Assembly: GCF_002899455.1 (NCBI RefSeq)
Contig: NZ_PPFB01000001.1
Location: 5,851,001-5,915,000, forward strand
Source of the DNA: Streptomyces sp. DH-12
GTDB lineage: Bacteria; Actinomycetota; Actinomycetes; Streptomycetales; Streptomycetaceae
Length of the DNA: 64,000 bases
Direction of reading: 5' to 3'
Under the pieces are notes generated by a model. That model made no database searches. It was not told the DNA's origin and saw only the letters and a list, made by a program, of their open reading frames with translations. Both the position numbers and the translations under genes were made by a program. Shown here in pieces: positions 12,293-22,059 of this stretch (within the stretch, counting starts at the first letter, position 1; each line of letters begins with the position of its first letter).

Positions 12293-13078
12293 ATGGCCGA
12301 AGAGCACCGGACCGGACAGAAAGCGGAAGGCGCTGTGCGTGACGCCCCGGACACGCGCGGCAAGGGCTCCGGGAGCGGGGCCGAGGAGGTGGCGCACGCC
12401 TGGGCGGAGCTCGTCGGGACCGCCCGCCGGACCGTGGCCGACGGGCTCGTCGTCGGCACCTCGGGCAACGTCTCGGTACGGGTCGGCGACACCGTCCTCG
12501 TCACGCCCTCGGGGATCCCGTACGACCGGCTCACCCCGGCCGACGTCACCGGGGTGGACCTCACGGGCCGGCAGGTGCTCGGCACGCTGGTCCCCACCAG
12601 CGAGCTGCCCCTGCATCTGGCCGTCCACCGCGCGACCGACGCGCGCGCCGTCGTGCACACCCACGCCGTGCACGCGACCGCCGTCTCCACCCTCGTCGAC
12701 GAACTGCCGGCGATCCACTACATGACCGCCGCCCTCGGCGGCCCCGTCCGCGTGGCCCGCTACGCCACCTACGGCACCCCGGAACTGGCCGAGAACACCC
12801 TGCGTGCCCTCGACGGCCGCACCGGCTGCCTGATGCGGAACCACGGCACCCTGACCCACGGCGCCACCCTCGACCAGGCGTACGACCGCACCGCCCAGCT
12901 CGAGTGGATGTGCCGGGTGTGGCTCACCGCCTCCTCCGTGCCGGGCATGACCCCCAGCCTGCTCGGTCCCGAACAGCTCGCGGAGGCGGGCGAGCGGCTG
13001 AGGGGGTACGGGCAGTCCCCGGCCGGCGGACGGGCGGCCCCCGAGCCGCCCGGGCGCGAGACCGGCAAGTCGGCATGA
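12293..13078 (+). CDS. class II aldolase/adducin family protein
   Basis: Resembles zinc-dependent L-fuculose-phosphate-type aldolases. The 261-residue protein has the substrate-binding block GTSGNVSVR near residue 55, the metal-ligand motif VVHTHAVHATAVS near 121-133, and the later histidine in RNHGTLTHG near 183. The last about 25 residues are a Pro/Gly-rich tail outside the fold. The gene is divergent from pitH2 with 164 bp between them and ends in its own hairpin. The substrate cannot be told from sequence; these proteins are often assigned to sugar phosphate or methylthioribulose-phosphate pathways. The ATG at 12293 is chosen because the frame upstream lacks folded-domain character. Confidence 0.88.
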   Translation: MAEEHRTGQKAEGAVRDAPDTRGKGSGSGAEEVAHAWAELVGTARRTVADGLVVGTSGNVSVRVGDTVLVTPSGIPYDRLTPADVTGVDLTGRQVLGTLVPTSELPLHLAVHRATDARAVVHTHAVHATAVSTLVDELPAIHYMTAALGGPVRVARYATYGTPELAENTLRALDGRTGCLMRNHGTLTHGATLDQAYDRTAQLEWMCRVWLTASSVPGMTPSLLGPEQLAEAGERLRGYGQSPAGGRAAPEPPGRETGKSA

Positions 13079-13084
13079 CGCCGG

Positions 13085-13119
13085 GAAGCCCCCGGACGCC
13101 GCACGCGTGCGGGGGCTTC
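13085..13119 (+). terminator. terminator after class II aldolase gene
   Basis: Inverted repeat with 9-bp arms (GAAGCCCCC / GGGGGCTTC) enclosing the palindrome GCACGCGTGC, beginning seven bases after the aldolase stop. Confidence 0.7.
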
Positions 13120-13343
13120 GGGGGCGGACGTCCGCCGGCCGGGGACGCGTGCGGCCGGCGGCCGCCGAGCCCGGCCTGCGGGTGTGGCGCCCGGCCCACG
13201 GGGAACGTGTCCGGAAGCCGGATGACGCGCCCGGCGGAACCGAGGACGCGGCCGGAGGCCGGCCCGTGTCCGGGCGGGCTCCCGGGCGACGCGCCCACTG
13301 GCCGGGTCCGCGTCCTGACCCGACACTGGGAGGCGTGCGCACT

Positions 13344-14462
13344 GTGACAGCGACGGCCGCAGCCGTTACCGCCGTGATAGGGGCCGGCGCCGCCGCGGTG
13401 GCCGCCGGCCGGTTCGCCAGCGATGCCGCCCTGAGGATCCCCTCGGGCCGGCCCCTGCCCACCGAGCCCGTGCTCACCGTCCACGCCACCGCCGCCGGCC
13501 AGGTCACCCTCACCCGCGACCTCGCCGCCCTGCGGCCCGGCCGTCACGGCCTCGTCGGCGACGGCTTCCACGCGGTGGTGGGACCCGTGCTGCCCGGCGC
13601 CCCGAACTCCGCCGACAGCGTCGTGCGCCGCCTCGAACGCGTCACCTACGGCACGCCGGAGCCCGGCGACCGGGTCCGCTTCACCCCCAACGTGCACGTC
13701 GGCGACCCGGGCACCGCGCTCGACGTCGACCACACCGTCCTCGACGTGCCGGGCGAACTCGGGCCGCTGCCCGTGTGGTTCGTGCCCGGCGTCCGGGACA
13801 CCTGGGTGATCGCCGTGCACGGCCTCGGCACCACCCGGGAACACGTTCTCAACGTCCTCCCGGCCCTGCGCCGCAACCAGTTCCCGGTGCTCGTCCCCGC
13901 TTACCGGGGCGACCCGGACGCGCCCCGCTCCCCGGACGGGCTCAGCCACCTCGGCGAGACCGAGTGGCGCGATCTCGACGCCGTGCTGCGGCACGCGGTG
14001 GACTCCGGCGCCCGCAAGGTGGTGCTCTACGGCTTCTCCACCGGCGCGACCATGGCGCTGCGCGCCGCCGCCCGCTCGGAGCTGCGCGAGCGCGTCGCCG
14101 GGCTGTTGCTGGACTCCCCGGTGCTCGACTGGGAGTCCACCCTGCGCGCCCTCGCCTGCGCCCGCCGCACCCCCGGCGTGCTGCTGCCGCTCGCCGTCCG
14201 CGCCGCCCAGGGCCGCACCGGCCTGTACGGCGACCACCGGCCCGGCGCGGTCCGCCTGGACGGCATCGACGTTCCGACGCAGATCTTCCACGGCCCCGAC
14301 GACACGGTGGCCCCCTGGCGGTTCTCCCGCCGCCTCGCCGCCGCCCACCCCGGCACGGTCACCCTGCAGACCGTCAGGGGCGCCCCGCACGCCGCGATGT
14401 GGAACGCCGACCCGGAAGCGTACGAGGAGTCGCTGCGGAGGTTCCTGGTGCCGCTGATGTGA
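13344..14462 (+). CDS. alpha/beta hydrolase, membrane-anchored
   Basis: A 372-residue serine hydrolase with an N-terminal hydrophobic segment (AVTAVIGAGAAAVAAGRF) that is probably an uncleaved anchor or signal. The nucleophile elbow is GFSTG, in the block VVLYGFSTGATMALRAA; the acid is in IFHGPDDTVAP and the base is the His of GAPHAAMW near the C-terminus, so the triad is complete. An oxyanion-type HGLGTTREH precedes the elbow. A strong GGGAGG at 13328-13333 is one base from a GTG at 13335 but ten from the GTG at 13344, so 13344 is chosen. Substrate unknown; the resemblance is to prolyl-oligopeptidase-like esterases and lipases. Confidence 0.85.
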   Translation: MTATAAAVTAVIGAGAAAVAAGRFASDAALRIPSGRPLPTEPVLTVHATAAGQVTLTRDLAALRPGRHGLVGDGFHAVVGPVLPGAPNSADSVVRRLERVTYGTPEPGDRVRFTPNVHVGDPGTALDVDHTVLDVPGELGPLPVWFVPGVRDTWVIAVHGLGTTREHVLNVLPALRRNQFPVLVPAYRGDPDAPRSPDGLSHLGETEWRDLDAVLRHAVDSGARKVVLYGFSTGATMALRAAARSELRERVAGLLLDSPVLDWESTLRALACARRTPGVLLPLAVRAAQGRTGLYGDHRPGAVRLDGIDVPTQIFHGPDDTVAPWRFSRRLAAAHPGTVTLQTVRGAPHAAMWNADPEAYEESLRRFLVPLM

Positions 14463-14657
14463 GCCGGCGCGTCGGCCACCCGCGCGGGCCCCCGCGGGGG
14501 GTGCCGCGGCAGGCGGCGCGAGAGGTTCCGTTTAGCGTCGCGCCAGTGGCCTGATCAGGCCCCTACGGCACCGTCCGAGCCCGGAGGACAACGGCCGCCG
14601 AGGCGCCCCCCGGCATTCCGTTTGGGATTTCTGACCGTCAACCGGAAGACTGCACCC

Positions 14658-16085
14658 GTGACGTCCCGTATCCCGCGCGACTCCAGGCTTCGACTCGTCC
14701 GCCCGCGCCCCCTGGCCGCCGCCCCCGCCGCGATCGAGCAGCGGCGTGTGCGCCGCCCCGCGCCACGCCCCCCGGAGGGCACGCCCGCACCGGCCGAGCT
14801 GGCCGGAATGGCACGCTCCGTCCTGGCCGCCGCCGCCCGTGTGGCCCGCTGGGCCGACCGTGCCCTCGGCCCCGGCGGGGACAGTGCCACCGCCGACGGC
14901 AAGGCCACCCTGTCCGACGCGACCGCCCGCCGGGCCGCCGAAGCCCTCGGCCTGACCGCCGATCAGGTCCGTGCCGACTGGGACACCGCCCGGCTGGCCG
15001 GCCTCATCGAGGTGCACGGTGACAGCGCCCGCCCCGGCTGGCGGCTGCGCGCCTGGGACCGCGACGACGGTGCCGTGCTGCGCGGCTGGGTCGCCCTCTG
15101 CGACGCCTGGTCGCTCGCCTGCCCCGAACCCGAGACCTACGAGCCGGCCGCCGTCGCCGAGGTCGTGACGGCGATGCCGCAGGTGCTGTCCTTTCTCCAG
15201 CTGTCCGCCGGGCCGGTGCCCGTGCCCCAGCTGCTCGACCTGCTGGAGCAGCGGGTCACCGAACTGCGCACCGAGCGCTGCGAGGTGGACTACGGGGCGG
15301 GGTCCGGCACGCCCGCCGTCGCCCCCGAGCCCCGCCCCGCGCCCGCCGGGCCGCCCGCCGCGGACGCCCCGCTGGAACCGCTCCTCGACTGGGCGCTGCG
15401 CGCCCTCGCCTCCGTCGGCGCGCTGACCTACGGCGACGGACAGGCCACCCTCACCCCGCTCGGCAGCTGGGCGGTGTGGGTCAAGCTGGAGCAGATCTGC
15501 GTCGCCGCGCAGAGCCCTGCGGGCAACATCGAGCAGGGCGCCGAGGACATGCTGCGCGGGTGCGCGCGGCTCCGTCCGGCCGCGGCCCGCGCCGAGTACC
15601 GCGCCTGGCTCGCCGCCCGGCCGGTCGGCAGCGCCGTCACCGAGCTGATCGCCGCCGCCCGCGGCGAGGACGCCCTGCTGCGCGGCCTCGCCTTCGAGGC
15701 GCTGCGGGTGGTCGGCGCCCCCGCCGAGCCCGAGGTGCGCGCCGCCCTGGACGAGCCCGCGCTGCGGCCGTACGCCCTGCTGTGGCTGGCCGAGCACGAC
15801 GGGATGGACCCCGAGGACGCGCACGAGGCCCTCACCCGCGAGGAGGCGACCTGGCTGTGGGTGGACACGGCCGCCGCGGTCGCCGACCACGGAGAGGCGC
15901 CGCTGCTGGTCCGCCACCTGGAGACCGCGGTCCAGCCGACGGTGCCGGCCCTCCTCGACGAGGTCCGCGCGGTCGGCCACCCCCGTACCGTCCAGGTCCT
16001 GGTCGCCCTGGCAGCCGCCCACCCGGACCCCGCCTTCGCCAAGGCGGTCCGAAGAGCGGCCTTCCAGGTCCACAAGGGAGGCTGA
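14658..16085 (+). CDS. conserved hypothetical protein, winged-helix/HEAT-like
   Basis: About 475 residues from the GTG at 14658, which has a GGAAG site about ten bases upstream; a TTG at 14622 is an alternative start. I do not recognise the family. The N-terminal third (residues about 50-120) has helix pairs ending TAD QVRADWDTARLAGLIEV, reminiscent of a winged helix. The C-terminal part (about 260-470) is a run of amphipathic helices of 30-40 residues (EDALLRGLAFEALRVVGAP, RPYALLWLAEHDG) like HEAT repeats. Pro/Ala-rich linker at about 225-245. No signal peptide or membrane segment. Coding GC pattern is normal for the region. Confidence 0.75.
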   Translation: MTSRIPRDSRLRLVRPRPLAAAPAAIEQRRVRRPAPRPPEGTPAPAELAGMARSVLAAAARVARWADRALGPGGDSATADGKATLSDATARRAAEALGLTADQVRADWDTARLAGLIEVHGDSARPGWRLRAWDRDDGAVLRGWVALCDAWSLACPEPETYEPAAVAEVVTAMPQVLSFLQLSAGPVPVPQLLDLLEQRVTELRTERCEVDYGAGSGTPAVAPEPRPAPAGPPAADAPLEPLLDWALRALASVGALTYGDGQATLTPLGSWAVWVKLEQICVAAQSPAGNIEQGAEDMLRGCARLRPAAARAEYRAWLAARPVGSAVTELIAAARGEDALLRGLAFEALRVVGAPAEPEVRAALDEPALRPYALLWLAEHDGMDPEDAHEALTREEATWLWVDTAAAVADHGEAPLLVRHLETAVQPTVPALLDEVRAVGHPRTVQVLVALAAAHPDPAFAKAVRRAAFQVHKGG

Positions 16086-16603
16086 CGGCGCCTGCGCGGA
16101 GCGGGCCCTCGGGGGCGCGAGGCGGCGCCCCGGCCCCTTGCGCGGGGTTTCACGGCCGTCCGACTCGGCCCGCGCGGGGCGCGTTCCTGGGGGCCGCACA
16201 GCCCGGCGTCCCGGCCCCCGCACCGGGTTTCACGGCTTGACTGATCCCGTCCGCGCGGCGGTGCGCCGCAGAGGCCCGCGAGCCGCAGCGGCGGGACCAC
16301 AGGGGCCGTGGGCACGGCGCCCGGGCCCTCGCGCGGGCGCCTCATCGGCGGGAGCCGGGCATGCGGGCGGCGAGCCCGAGCCCGGGCGCATGACGCCCCC
16401 GGCCGTCGTGGGCAGTCGTGCTTCCCCCGTGCCTGAACGGCCTGGGGGGACCCCGGCGGCACGGGTGGGCGCAACGGGCACTCGCACGACGCGGCACCCT
16501 CGTGGCGCGGCGCCCGCGCAACGGCGCCGGCCCCCGTACCGCGCCGGTACCGGCGCGCGGGCGGCGGCGGACGGGGCCGGGACGACGGGGCCGCCCCGTC
16601 GGA
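16086..16603. other. 518-bp gap between convergent genes, no gene supported
   Basis: Very GC-rich, with two related copies of a block ending GGGTTTCACGGC (about 16131-16155 and 16215-16238) and several strong hairpins, plausibly acting as bidirectional terminators. Open frames here have no codon bias or recognisable product. A block at 16418-16460 (TTCCCCC ... GGGGGGACCCC) resembles the palindromic element at 17209. Confidence 0.6.
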
Positions 16604-17017
16604 TCAGGCGCCCGCGTCCGGCGCGTACGTCCCGAAGCCCCAGACGTTGCCCTCCAGATCGCGGGCCATGTAGTCCCGCGACCCGTGGTCCTGGTCGGTC
16701 GGCGGCATGAGGATCTCCACGCCCTGCTCCACCGCCCGCCGGTGATGCGCGTCCACGTCGTCCACGACGACGTACACCCCTGCCGGCCCCGCGTCCTTCA
16801 TCGCCGTGTCGAACACGCCCCCACGCCCCTTGGAGCCCAGCATCACCACCCCGCCGCCCTGGGCCAGTTCCGCATGCATGACCGTGCCGTCCTCGCCCTC
16901 GTACACCGACACCTCCGTGAAGCCGAGGGCCTCCGTGAGCTGCCGGACCGCCGCCTTCGCGTCCCCGTACAACAACGTCGGGACGACGCTCGGACGCGAG
17001 CCGCCCGCGCCTGCCAT
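16604..17017 (-). CDS. VOC family protein (glyoxalase/bleomycin-resistance fold)
   Basis: A 137-residue vicinal-oxygen-chelate protein. It begins with the fold's first strand PSVVPTLLYGDAKAAVRQLTE, carries the metal-ligand-like HAELAQGGGVVML, and ends with DYMARDLEGNVWGFGTY, the usual C-terminal strand. The ATG at 17017 follows a GGAAG site; an ATG ten codons upstream is less likely. Members of this group, often annotated as PhnB- or glyoxalase-like, include metal-dependent enzymes and antibiotic-binding proteins; nothing here separates these roles. It stands alone, divergent from the ABC-F gene, with the convergent neighbour over 500 bp away. Confidence 0.87.
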   Translation of the reverse strand: MAGAGGSRPSVVPTLLYGDAKAAVRQLTEALGFTEVSVYEGEDGTVMHAELAQGGGVVMLGSKGRGGVFDTAMKDAGPAGVYVVVDDVDAHHRRAVEQGVEILMPPTDQDHGSRDYMARDLEGNVWGFGTYAPDAGA

Positions 17018-17137
17018 GGTGATCACTTCCTCGTGTCCGGAGTGCACCGGGATGTCTCGTCACGGCCCAGTGTGGCACCGGCCACCGACAGCCGCCGGGA
17101 GGAAACCGCACGGGAAAAAGCGGTTGCACCGCCCCGT

Positions 17138-17143
17138 TAGAAT
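17138..17143 (+). promoter_or_regulatory. likely -10 element TAGAAT
   Basis: TAGAAT matches the Streptomyces housekeeping -10. A transcription start about seven bases after it would fall at 17150-17151, exactly on the ATG of the mini-ORF, suggesting a leaderless transcript. No good -35 is found at 17 bp. Confidence 0.5.
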
Positions 17144-17150
17144 GGCTCGC

Positions 17151-17174
17151 ATGGCCATTCTCCTCGCGCATTAG
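17151..17174 (+). CDS. possible leaderless leader peptide MAILLAH before ABC-F gene
   Basis: ATG at 17151 opens MAILLAH and stops at TAG; an upstream in-frame ATG at 17142 would give MARMAILLAH. It sits right at the expected transcription start and is followed by a GC-rich hairpin (17217-17240) before the ABC-F GTG at 17267. Short leader peptides controlling antibiotic-resistance ABC-F genes by ribosome stalling are well known, so a regulatory role is possible. Expression is not shown. Confidence 0.35.
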   Translation: MAILLAH

Positions 17175-17208
17175 ACGGCGGGAACGTCCTCAGCCGCCCA
17201 CCGCCACC

Positions 17209-17253
17209 CTTCCCCACCCTCGGCTCCGCCCGAGCGGGGGACCCCCGACTGCC
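17209..17253. repeat. palindromic dispersed element upstream of ABC-F gene
   Basis: TTCCCC, a CTCGG-CTCCGC-CCGAG hairpin, then GGGGGACCCCC. Elements of this shape recur between Streptomyces genes (from memory). Here it lies between the mini-ORF and the ABC-F start, where it could form a terminator or attenuator hairpin. Confidence 0.5.
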
Positions 17254-17266
17254 CTGGAGTCTGTCC

Positions 17267-18865
<1,599 letters not shown>

Positions 18866-19246
18866 CCGCGGCCCGACGGCACGGTCCCCGATCGCGGTCA
18901 CCCGCGTGTGATCGAATACGTGATCCACTGAGTATGGATCATTCGGTCCATCGGTGATCCATCAATCGTGTGAGATCTCCTCATCCTGAGGTGTGTCCTA
19001 CACGGATTTCGCGGCCGGACCCTCCAAGAACCGGGGTCCGGCCGTCGCGCCTTTCTGACCTGCGATTTCCCGCAGGAACCCGTTCGGCGGTCGCGCGCAC
19101 ACCGCCTGGAATCCCTCATTCCGGATGTGGGGACACGCTCCCGTCGTCACGAGGTTGTCTCATCGACCTTGCCGAATGGGTGGCCATCGGGCCCGGGAGG
19201 GGTGATCATGAGGAGACCAGAGCGCACTTCCCATGAGGAGGCACGG
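18866..19246. other. long upstream region of gbn
   Basis: This 381-bp region holds the GATC cluster (18890-18977), a less GC-rich stretch likely to contain the promoter, and further GATC at 19203. No other gene is supported. The block at 19015-19045 (CGGACC ... GGGTCCGGCC) forms a hairpin that may terminate the ABC-F transcript or structure the gbn leader. Confidence 0.6.
18890..18977. promoter_or_regulatory. cluster of six GATC sites upstream of gbn
   Basis: GATC occurs at 18890, 18910, 18922, 18937, 18956 and 18974, spaced 12-20 bp. At this base composition one per roughly 400 bp is expected. The downstream gene resembles Gbn, a Streptomyces nucleoid protein described as binding GATC-centred sites, so these are likely autoregulatory sites (inference). 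Confidence 0.65.
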
Positions 19247-19468
19247 GTGGCCGAGACTCTGAAGAAGGGCAGCCGGGTGACCGGCGCCGCGCGCGACAAG
19301 CTCGCGGCAGACCTGAAGAAGAAGTACGACGCCGGTGCGAGCATCCGGGCGTTGGCCGAGGAGACCGGCCGCTCGTACGGATTCGTGCACCGCATGCTGA
19401 GCGAGTCGGGCGTCACACTCCGAGGGCGTGGCGGGGCGACACGGGGCAAGAAGTCTCCGACGCCCTGA
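19247..19468 (+). CDS. gbn: small HTH nucleoid-associated protein, Gbn type
   Basis: A 73-residue basic protein: N-terminal helix with KKGSRVTGAARDKLAADLKKKY, then a helix-turn-helix ASIRALAEETGRSYGFVHRM, and a basic Gly/Arg/Lys tail (RGRGGATRGKKS). This matches the Streptomyces protein Gbn (S. coelicolor SCO1839), reported to bind GATC and to influence development and antibiotic production. The GTG at 19247 is chosen because GAGGAGG lies five bases upstream; an ATG at 19208 with GGGAGGG upstream would add 13 residues. The dense GATC cluster in its own upstream region supports the identification. It ends in a 12-bp-arm terminator at 19497-19528. Confidence 0.82.
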   Translation: MAETLKKGSRVTGAARDKLAADLKKKYDAGASIRALAEETGRSYGFVHRMLSESGVTLRGRGGATRGKKSPTP

Positions 19469-19496
19469 CCCGGCGGCCCCGCGGACCCGATGGTGG

Positions 19497-19528
19497 CCAC
19501 CCGGCCGGCCGTGCGACCGGCCGGGTGG
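19497..19528 (+). terminator. terminator after gbn
   Basis: Inverted repeat with 12-bp arms (CCACCCGGCCGG / CCGGCCGGGTGG) and an eight-base loop, 28 bases after the gbn stop. Confidence 0.7.
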
Positions 19529-19573
19529 TTACTGTGCAGTCACTTAGACGACCGCACCCATCGGAGGCGCCCC

Positions 19574-20377
19574 ATGGCTTCGTCCCCCCAGGACCTCGGT
19601 CCGGTACTCGACAAGGACGGCGTACGGCTCACCGTCGACGACGCGATCGCCACGGTGACGCTGACCAACCCGGCCAAGCGCAACGCACAGAGCCCCGCTC
19701 TGTGGCGCGCGCTGACCGAGGCCGGTCAGCTGCTGCCCGGTTCCGTCCGGGTCGTGGTGCTGCGCGGGGAGGGCAAGTCGTTCTCCGCCGGGCTCGACCG
19801 GCAGATGTTCACACCCGAGGGAATCCCGGGCGAGCCGTCGTTCGTCGACCTCGCGCGCAGTGACGACGCCGCGCTGGACGCCGCCATCGCCGGCTACCAG
19901 GACGCGTTCACCTGGTGGCGGCGCAATGACATCGTGTCCATCGCCGCCGTGCAGGGACACGCCATCGGGGCCGGGTTCCAGCTGGCCCTCGCCTGTGACC
20001 TGCGCGTCGTCGCGGACGACGTGCAGTTCGCCATGCGCGAGACCAGCCTCGGCCTGGTGCCCGACCTGACCGGCACGCACCCCCTCGTCGGCCTCGTCGG
20101 CTACGCCCGCGCGCTGGAGATCTGCGCGACGGGCCGCTTCGTCACGGCCGAGGAGTCGGTGAACACCGGCCTGGCCAACCTCGCCGTGCCCGCCGCCGAG
20201 CTCGACGCGGCGGTCCAGGACCTCGCCGCGGCGCTGCTGGCCGCGCCGCGCGACGCCGTGATCGAGACGAAGGCGCTGCTGCGCGGTGCGCAGGACCGCA
20301 CCTACGACGAGCAGCGCGGCGCCGAGCGCGCCGCCCAGGCCCGTCGCCTGCGCGACCTGGCCGGCCTCGGCGAGTGA
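19574..20377 (+). CDS. enoyl-CoA hydratase/isomerase family protein
   Basis: A 267-residue crotonase-fold protein. Oxyanion-hole blocks are present: GKSFSAGLDRQMF (residues near 70-80) and the second glycine region VQGHAIGAGFQLALACDLRV. In canonical hydratases two glutamates follow; here the corresponding stretch reads MRETSLGLVPDLTGTHPL, so the first Glu (RETSLGL) is kept and the second is not obvious. It may therefore be an isomerase or another crotonase rather than a classical hydratase. ATG at 19574 follows a GGAGGCG site. It stands alone between gbn and the convergent P10-like gene. Confidence 0.87.
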   Translation: MASSPQDLGPVLDKDGVRLTVDDAIATVTLTNPAKRNAQSPALWRALTEAGQLLPGSVRVVVLRGEGKSFSAGLDRQMFTPEGIPGEPSFVDLARSDDAALDAAIAGYQDAFTWWRRNDIVSIAAVQGHAIGAGFQLALACDLRVVADDVQFAMRETSLGLVPDLTGTHPLVGLVGYARALEICATGRFVTAEESVNTGLANLAVPAAELDAAVQDLAAALLAAPRDAVIETKALLRGAQDRTYDEQRGAERAAQARRLRDLAGLGE

Positions 20378-20409
20378 GCGGACGGCCGTGACCGGCCGAC
20401 GGCGGCGGG

Positions 20410-21267
20410 TCAGTCCAGGTCGGTGACCAGGACGGCCACCGTCGGCCGGTCCGGCAACGCGGCCGCCACGGCCGTCCGCACGGCCCGCGCCACCTCCAGC
20501 GGCCGGAACCCCGCCGCGACGGCGAGATCCACGCGCGCATGGCGGCGGGGCAGGGCGGCCCCGGTGGCCGGCTGCTCCGCACCGAGCCGCACCCCGCGCC
20601 CCCACGCGCCGGTCAGCCGGCTCACCCCCGCCACCCCGAGCACCACATCCGCGACCCGCTCGGCCTCCGGAGCGCCGCCCCCGCCGGCGACACCCGCGGC
20701 GGGAGCAGGTGTCGCCGCGCCGAAAGCCTCCGCACTCCCGGACGCTTCCTCGGGCTGAGACGCCGTGGCGGCCCCGGAGGCCTCCGTGCCCCCGGCCGTC
20801 CGCGCCGCCGCGGACGCCTCCCCCGCTCCCGGCGCCCCAGGCGCCTCCGGCCCGTCCGAGGCCGGCTCCGTGTCCAGCAGTTCCGTGACCCGCAGGTCCA
20901 CCTCCGTCAGCTCCAGGCCGATCCGTTCCGCCGCGGCGGCCGCCAAGGCCGTGCGCAGGCGGGACGCCGTCTCCGGGAGGGGCCACGCCGCCGTGGCCGC
21001 GAACTCCGCGGTGAGCCGCAGCGGGCCCGGCGGCAGAGCGCTCGGCGGGGCCGGGACGGCCGGGTCGGATGCCGCGTCCGGGTCGGCGAGCCCGAGCCGG
21101 ACCCCGTTCAGCCGTACCTCCGGCACGTCCCGTTCCGCCGCGCGGCGCAGGGCCGTGCCGGCCGCCCGTTCCGCGATCCATGCTCCGTCGCGCGGTCCTC
21201 CCAGCGGCAGGAACCTGCCGAGCCCCACCTGCTGCCGCACCATCCGCGTCCACCGGTCCGCCGTCAT
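20410..21267 (-). CDS. P10-family protein, possibly tandem degenerate Asp23-like domains
   Basis: A 285-residue protein of a type annotated in Streptomyces as nucleopolyhedrovirus P10 family, a name that says nothing of function. Residues about 37-130 (VPEVRLNGVRLGL ... PETASRLRTALAAAAAERIGLELTEVDLRV) and about 205-285 (VADVVLGVAGVSRL ... PLEVARAVRTAVAAALPDRPTVAVLVTDLD) each follow the Asp23 order: paired strands, then a helix after a sipeVA-like site, then a final strand. Between them is an Ala/Gly/Glu-rich linker (about 135-200). It is divergent from the Asp23 gene with 86 bp between, so joint control is likely. The Asp23 reading is my inference. Confidence 0.75.
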   Translation of the reverse strand: MTADRWTRMVRQQVGLGRFLPLGGPRDGAWIAERAAGTALRRAAERDVPEVRLNGVRLGLADPDAASDPAVPAPPSALPPGPLRLTAEFAATAAWPLPETASRLRTALAAAAAERIGLELTEVDLRVTELLDTEPASDGPEAPGAPGAGEASAAARTAGGTEASGAATASQPEEASGSAEAFGAATPAPAAGVAGGGGAPEAERVADVVLGVAGVSRLTGAWGRGVRLGAEQPATGAALPRRHARVDLAVAAGFRPLEVARAVRTAVAAALPDRPTVAVLVTDLD

Positions 21268-21353
21268 TCCTCCAGCCTGCCGTATCCCTGGCGCGAATCG
21301 GGGCAACCGCGCATACGGTGGTGGAAGGAGGACGACCGAAGGGATGTAGGGCG

Positions 21354-21848
21354 ATGACCGACATGACCGAAGGCGGCTCGGTGCGGGCTCCTGAGACCGA
21401 CAAGACGCCGGGCGACTCCGGCACGCGCCGGGGACAGGGCACACGGCGCGGCGGCGGCGACCCCGCGGACCGGGGCCGGACCACCATCGCCGACGGCGTG
21501 GTGGAGAAGATCGCCGGGCTGGCCGCCCGTGACGTCCCGGGCGTGCACGCCATGGGCAGCGGGATCTCGCGGACCTTCGGCGCCGTGCGCGACCGGGTGC
21601 CGGGCGGGGCGAAGTCGGTGACACGCGGCGTGAAGGCCGAGGTCGGCGAGGTGCAGACCGCGCTGGACCTGGAGATCGTCGTCGACTACGGCGTGTCCAT
21701 CGCCGACGTCGCCAAGGACGTGCGGGAGAACGTCATCGCGGCCGTCGAACGGATGACCGGTCTCGAGGTGGTCGAGGTCAACATCGCGGTGAGCGACGTG
21801 AAGCTGCCCGACGAGGAGGACGACGAGCCCGAGTCCCGACTGCAGTGA
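21354..21848 (+). CDS. Asp23/Gls24 family envelope stress response protein
   Basis: A 164-residue protein. The first about 40 residues are polar and disordered. The Asp23 domain runs from about 42 to 150: TTIADGVVEKIAGLAARDVPGVHAM, then the central DLEIVVDYGVSIADVAKDVRENV and the final MTGLEVVEVNIAVSDV, the classic family motif. In staphylococci Asp23 is a membrane-associated filament-forming protein anchored by AmaP, whose homologue is the last gene of this cluster. It opens a run of five genes, the last three of which overlap, so a membrane-bound complex is likely. No signal peptide. Confidence 0.92.
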   Translation: MTDMTEGGSVRAPETDKTPGDSGTRRGQGTRRGGGDPADRGRTTIADGVVEKIAGLAARDVPGVHAMGSGISRTFGAVRDRVPGGAKSVTRGVKAEVGEVQTALDLEIVVDYGVSIADVAKDVRENVIAAVERMTGLEVVEVNIAVSDVKLPDEEDDEPESRLQ

Positions 21849-21873
21849 GACGGGCTGAGCGGAGGAGCGAGGC

Positions 21874-22059
21874 ATGAGGATGGCCGTCGTCGGCATGATC
21901 GCCGGCATGGCGTTGGGCTTCGCCGGATACTTCGGCGGATTCGGGGCCTTCCTGCTGGTGGCGGCCCTGGGCGCGGTGGGTTTCGTGGTCGGCCGGCTGC
22001 TCGAGGGCGACCTGGAGCTCGGCGACTTCTTCCGTCCCCGTGACGAACGGCGGCGGTGA
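21874..22059 (+). CDS. small two-TM protein of the Asp23 cluster
   Basis: A 61-residue protein with two tight hydrophobic helices (VVGMIAGMALGFAGYFGGFGAF and LLVAALGAVGFVVGRLLEG) and a short charged tail (DLELGDFFRPRDERRR). The shape is that of the DUF2273-like small membrane proteins found next to Asp23 genes. It lies 25 bp after the Asp23 gene with GGAGG upstream and overlaps the following gene by four bases (GTGA), so it is translated as part of the same unit. A scaffold or lipid-facing role is likely but not shown. Confidence 0.88.
   Translation: MRMAVVGMIAGMALGFAGYFGGFGAFLLVAALGAVGFVVGRLLEGDLELGDFFRPRDERRR

Noticed and set aside
17124..17143. TTGCAC as -35 with TAGAAT as -10
   Set aside because: The spacer would be only 8 bp; TAGAAT was kept as -10 without this -35.
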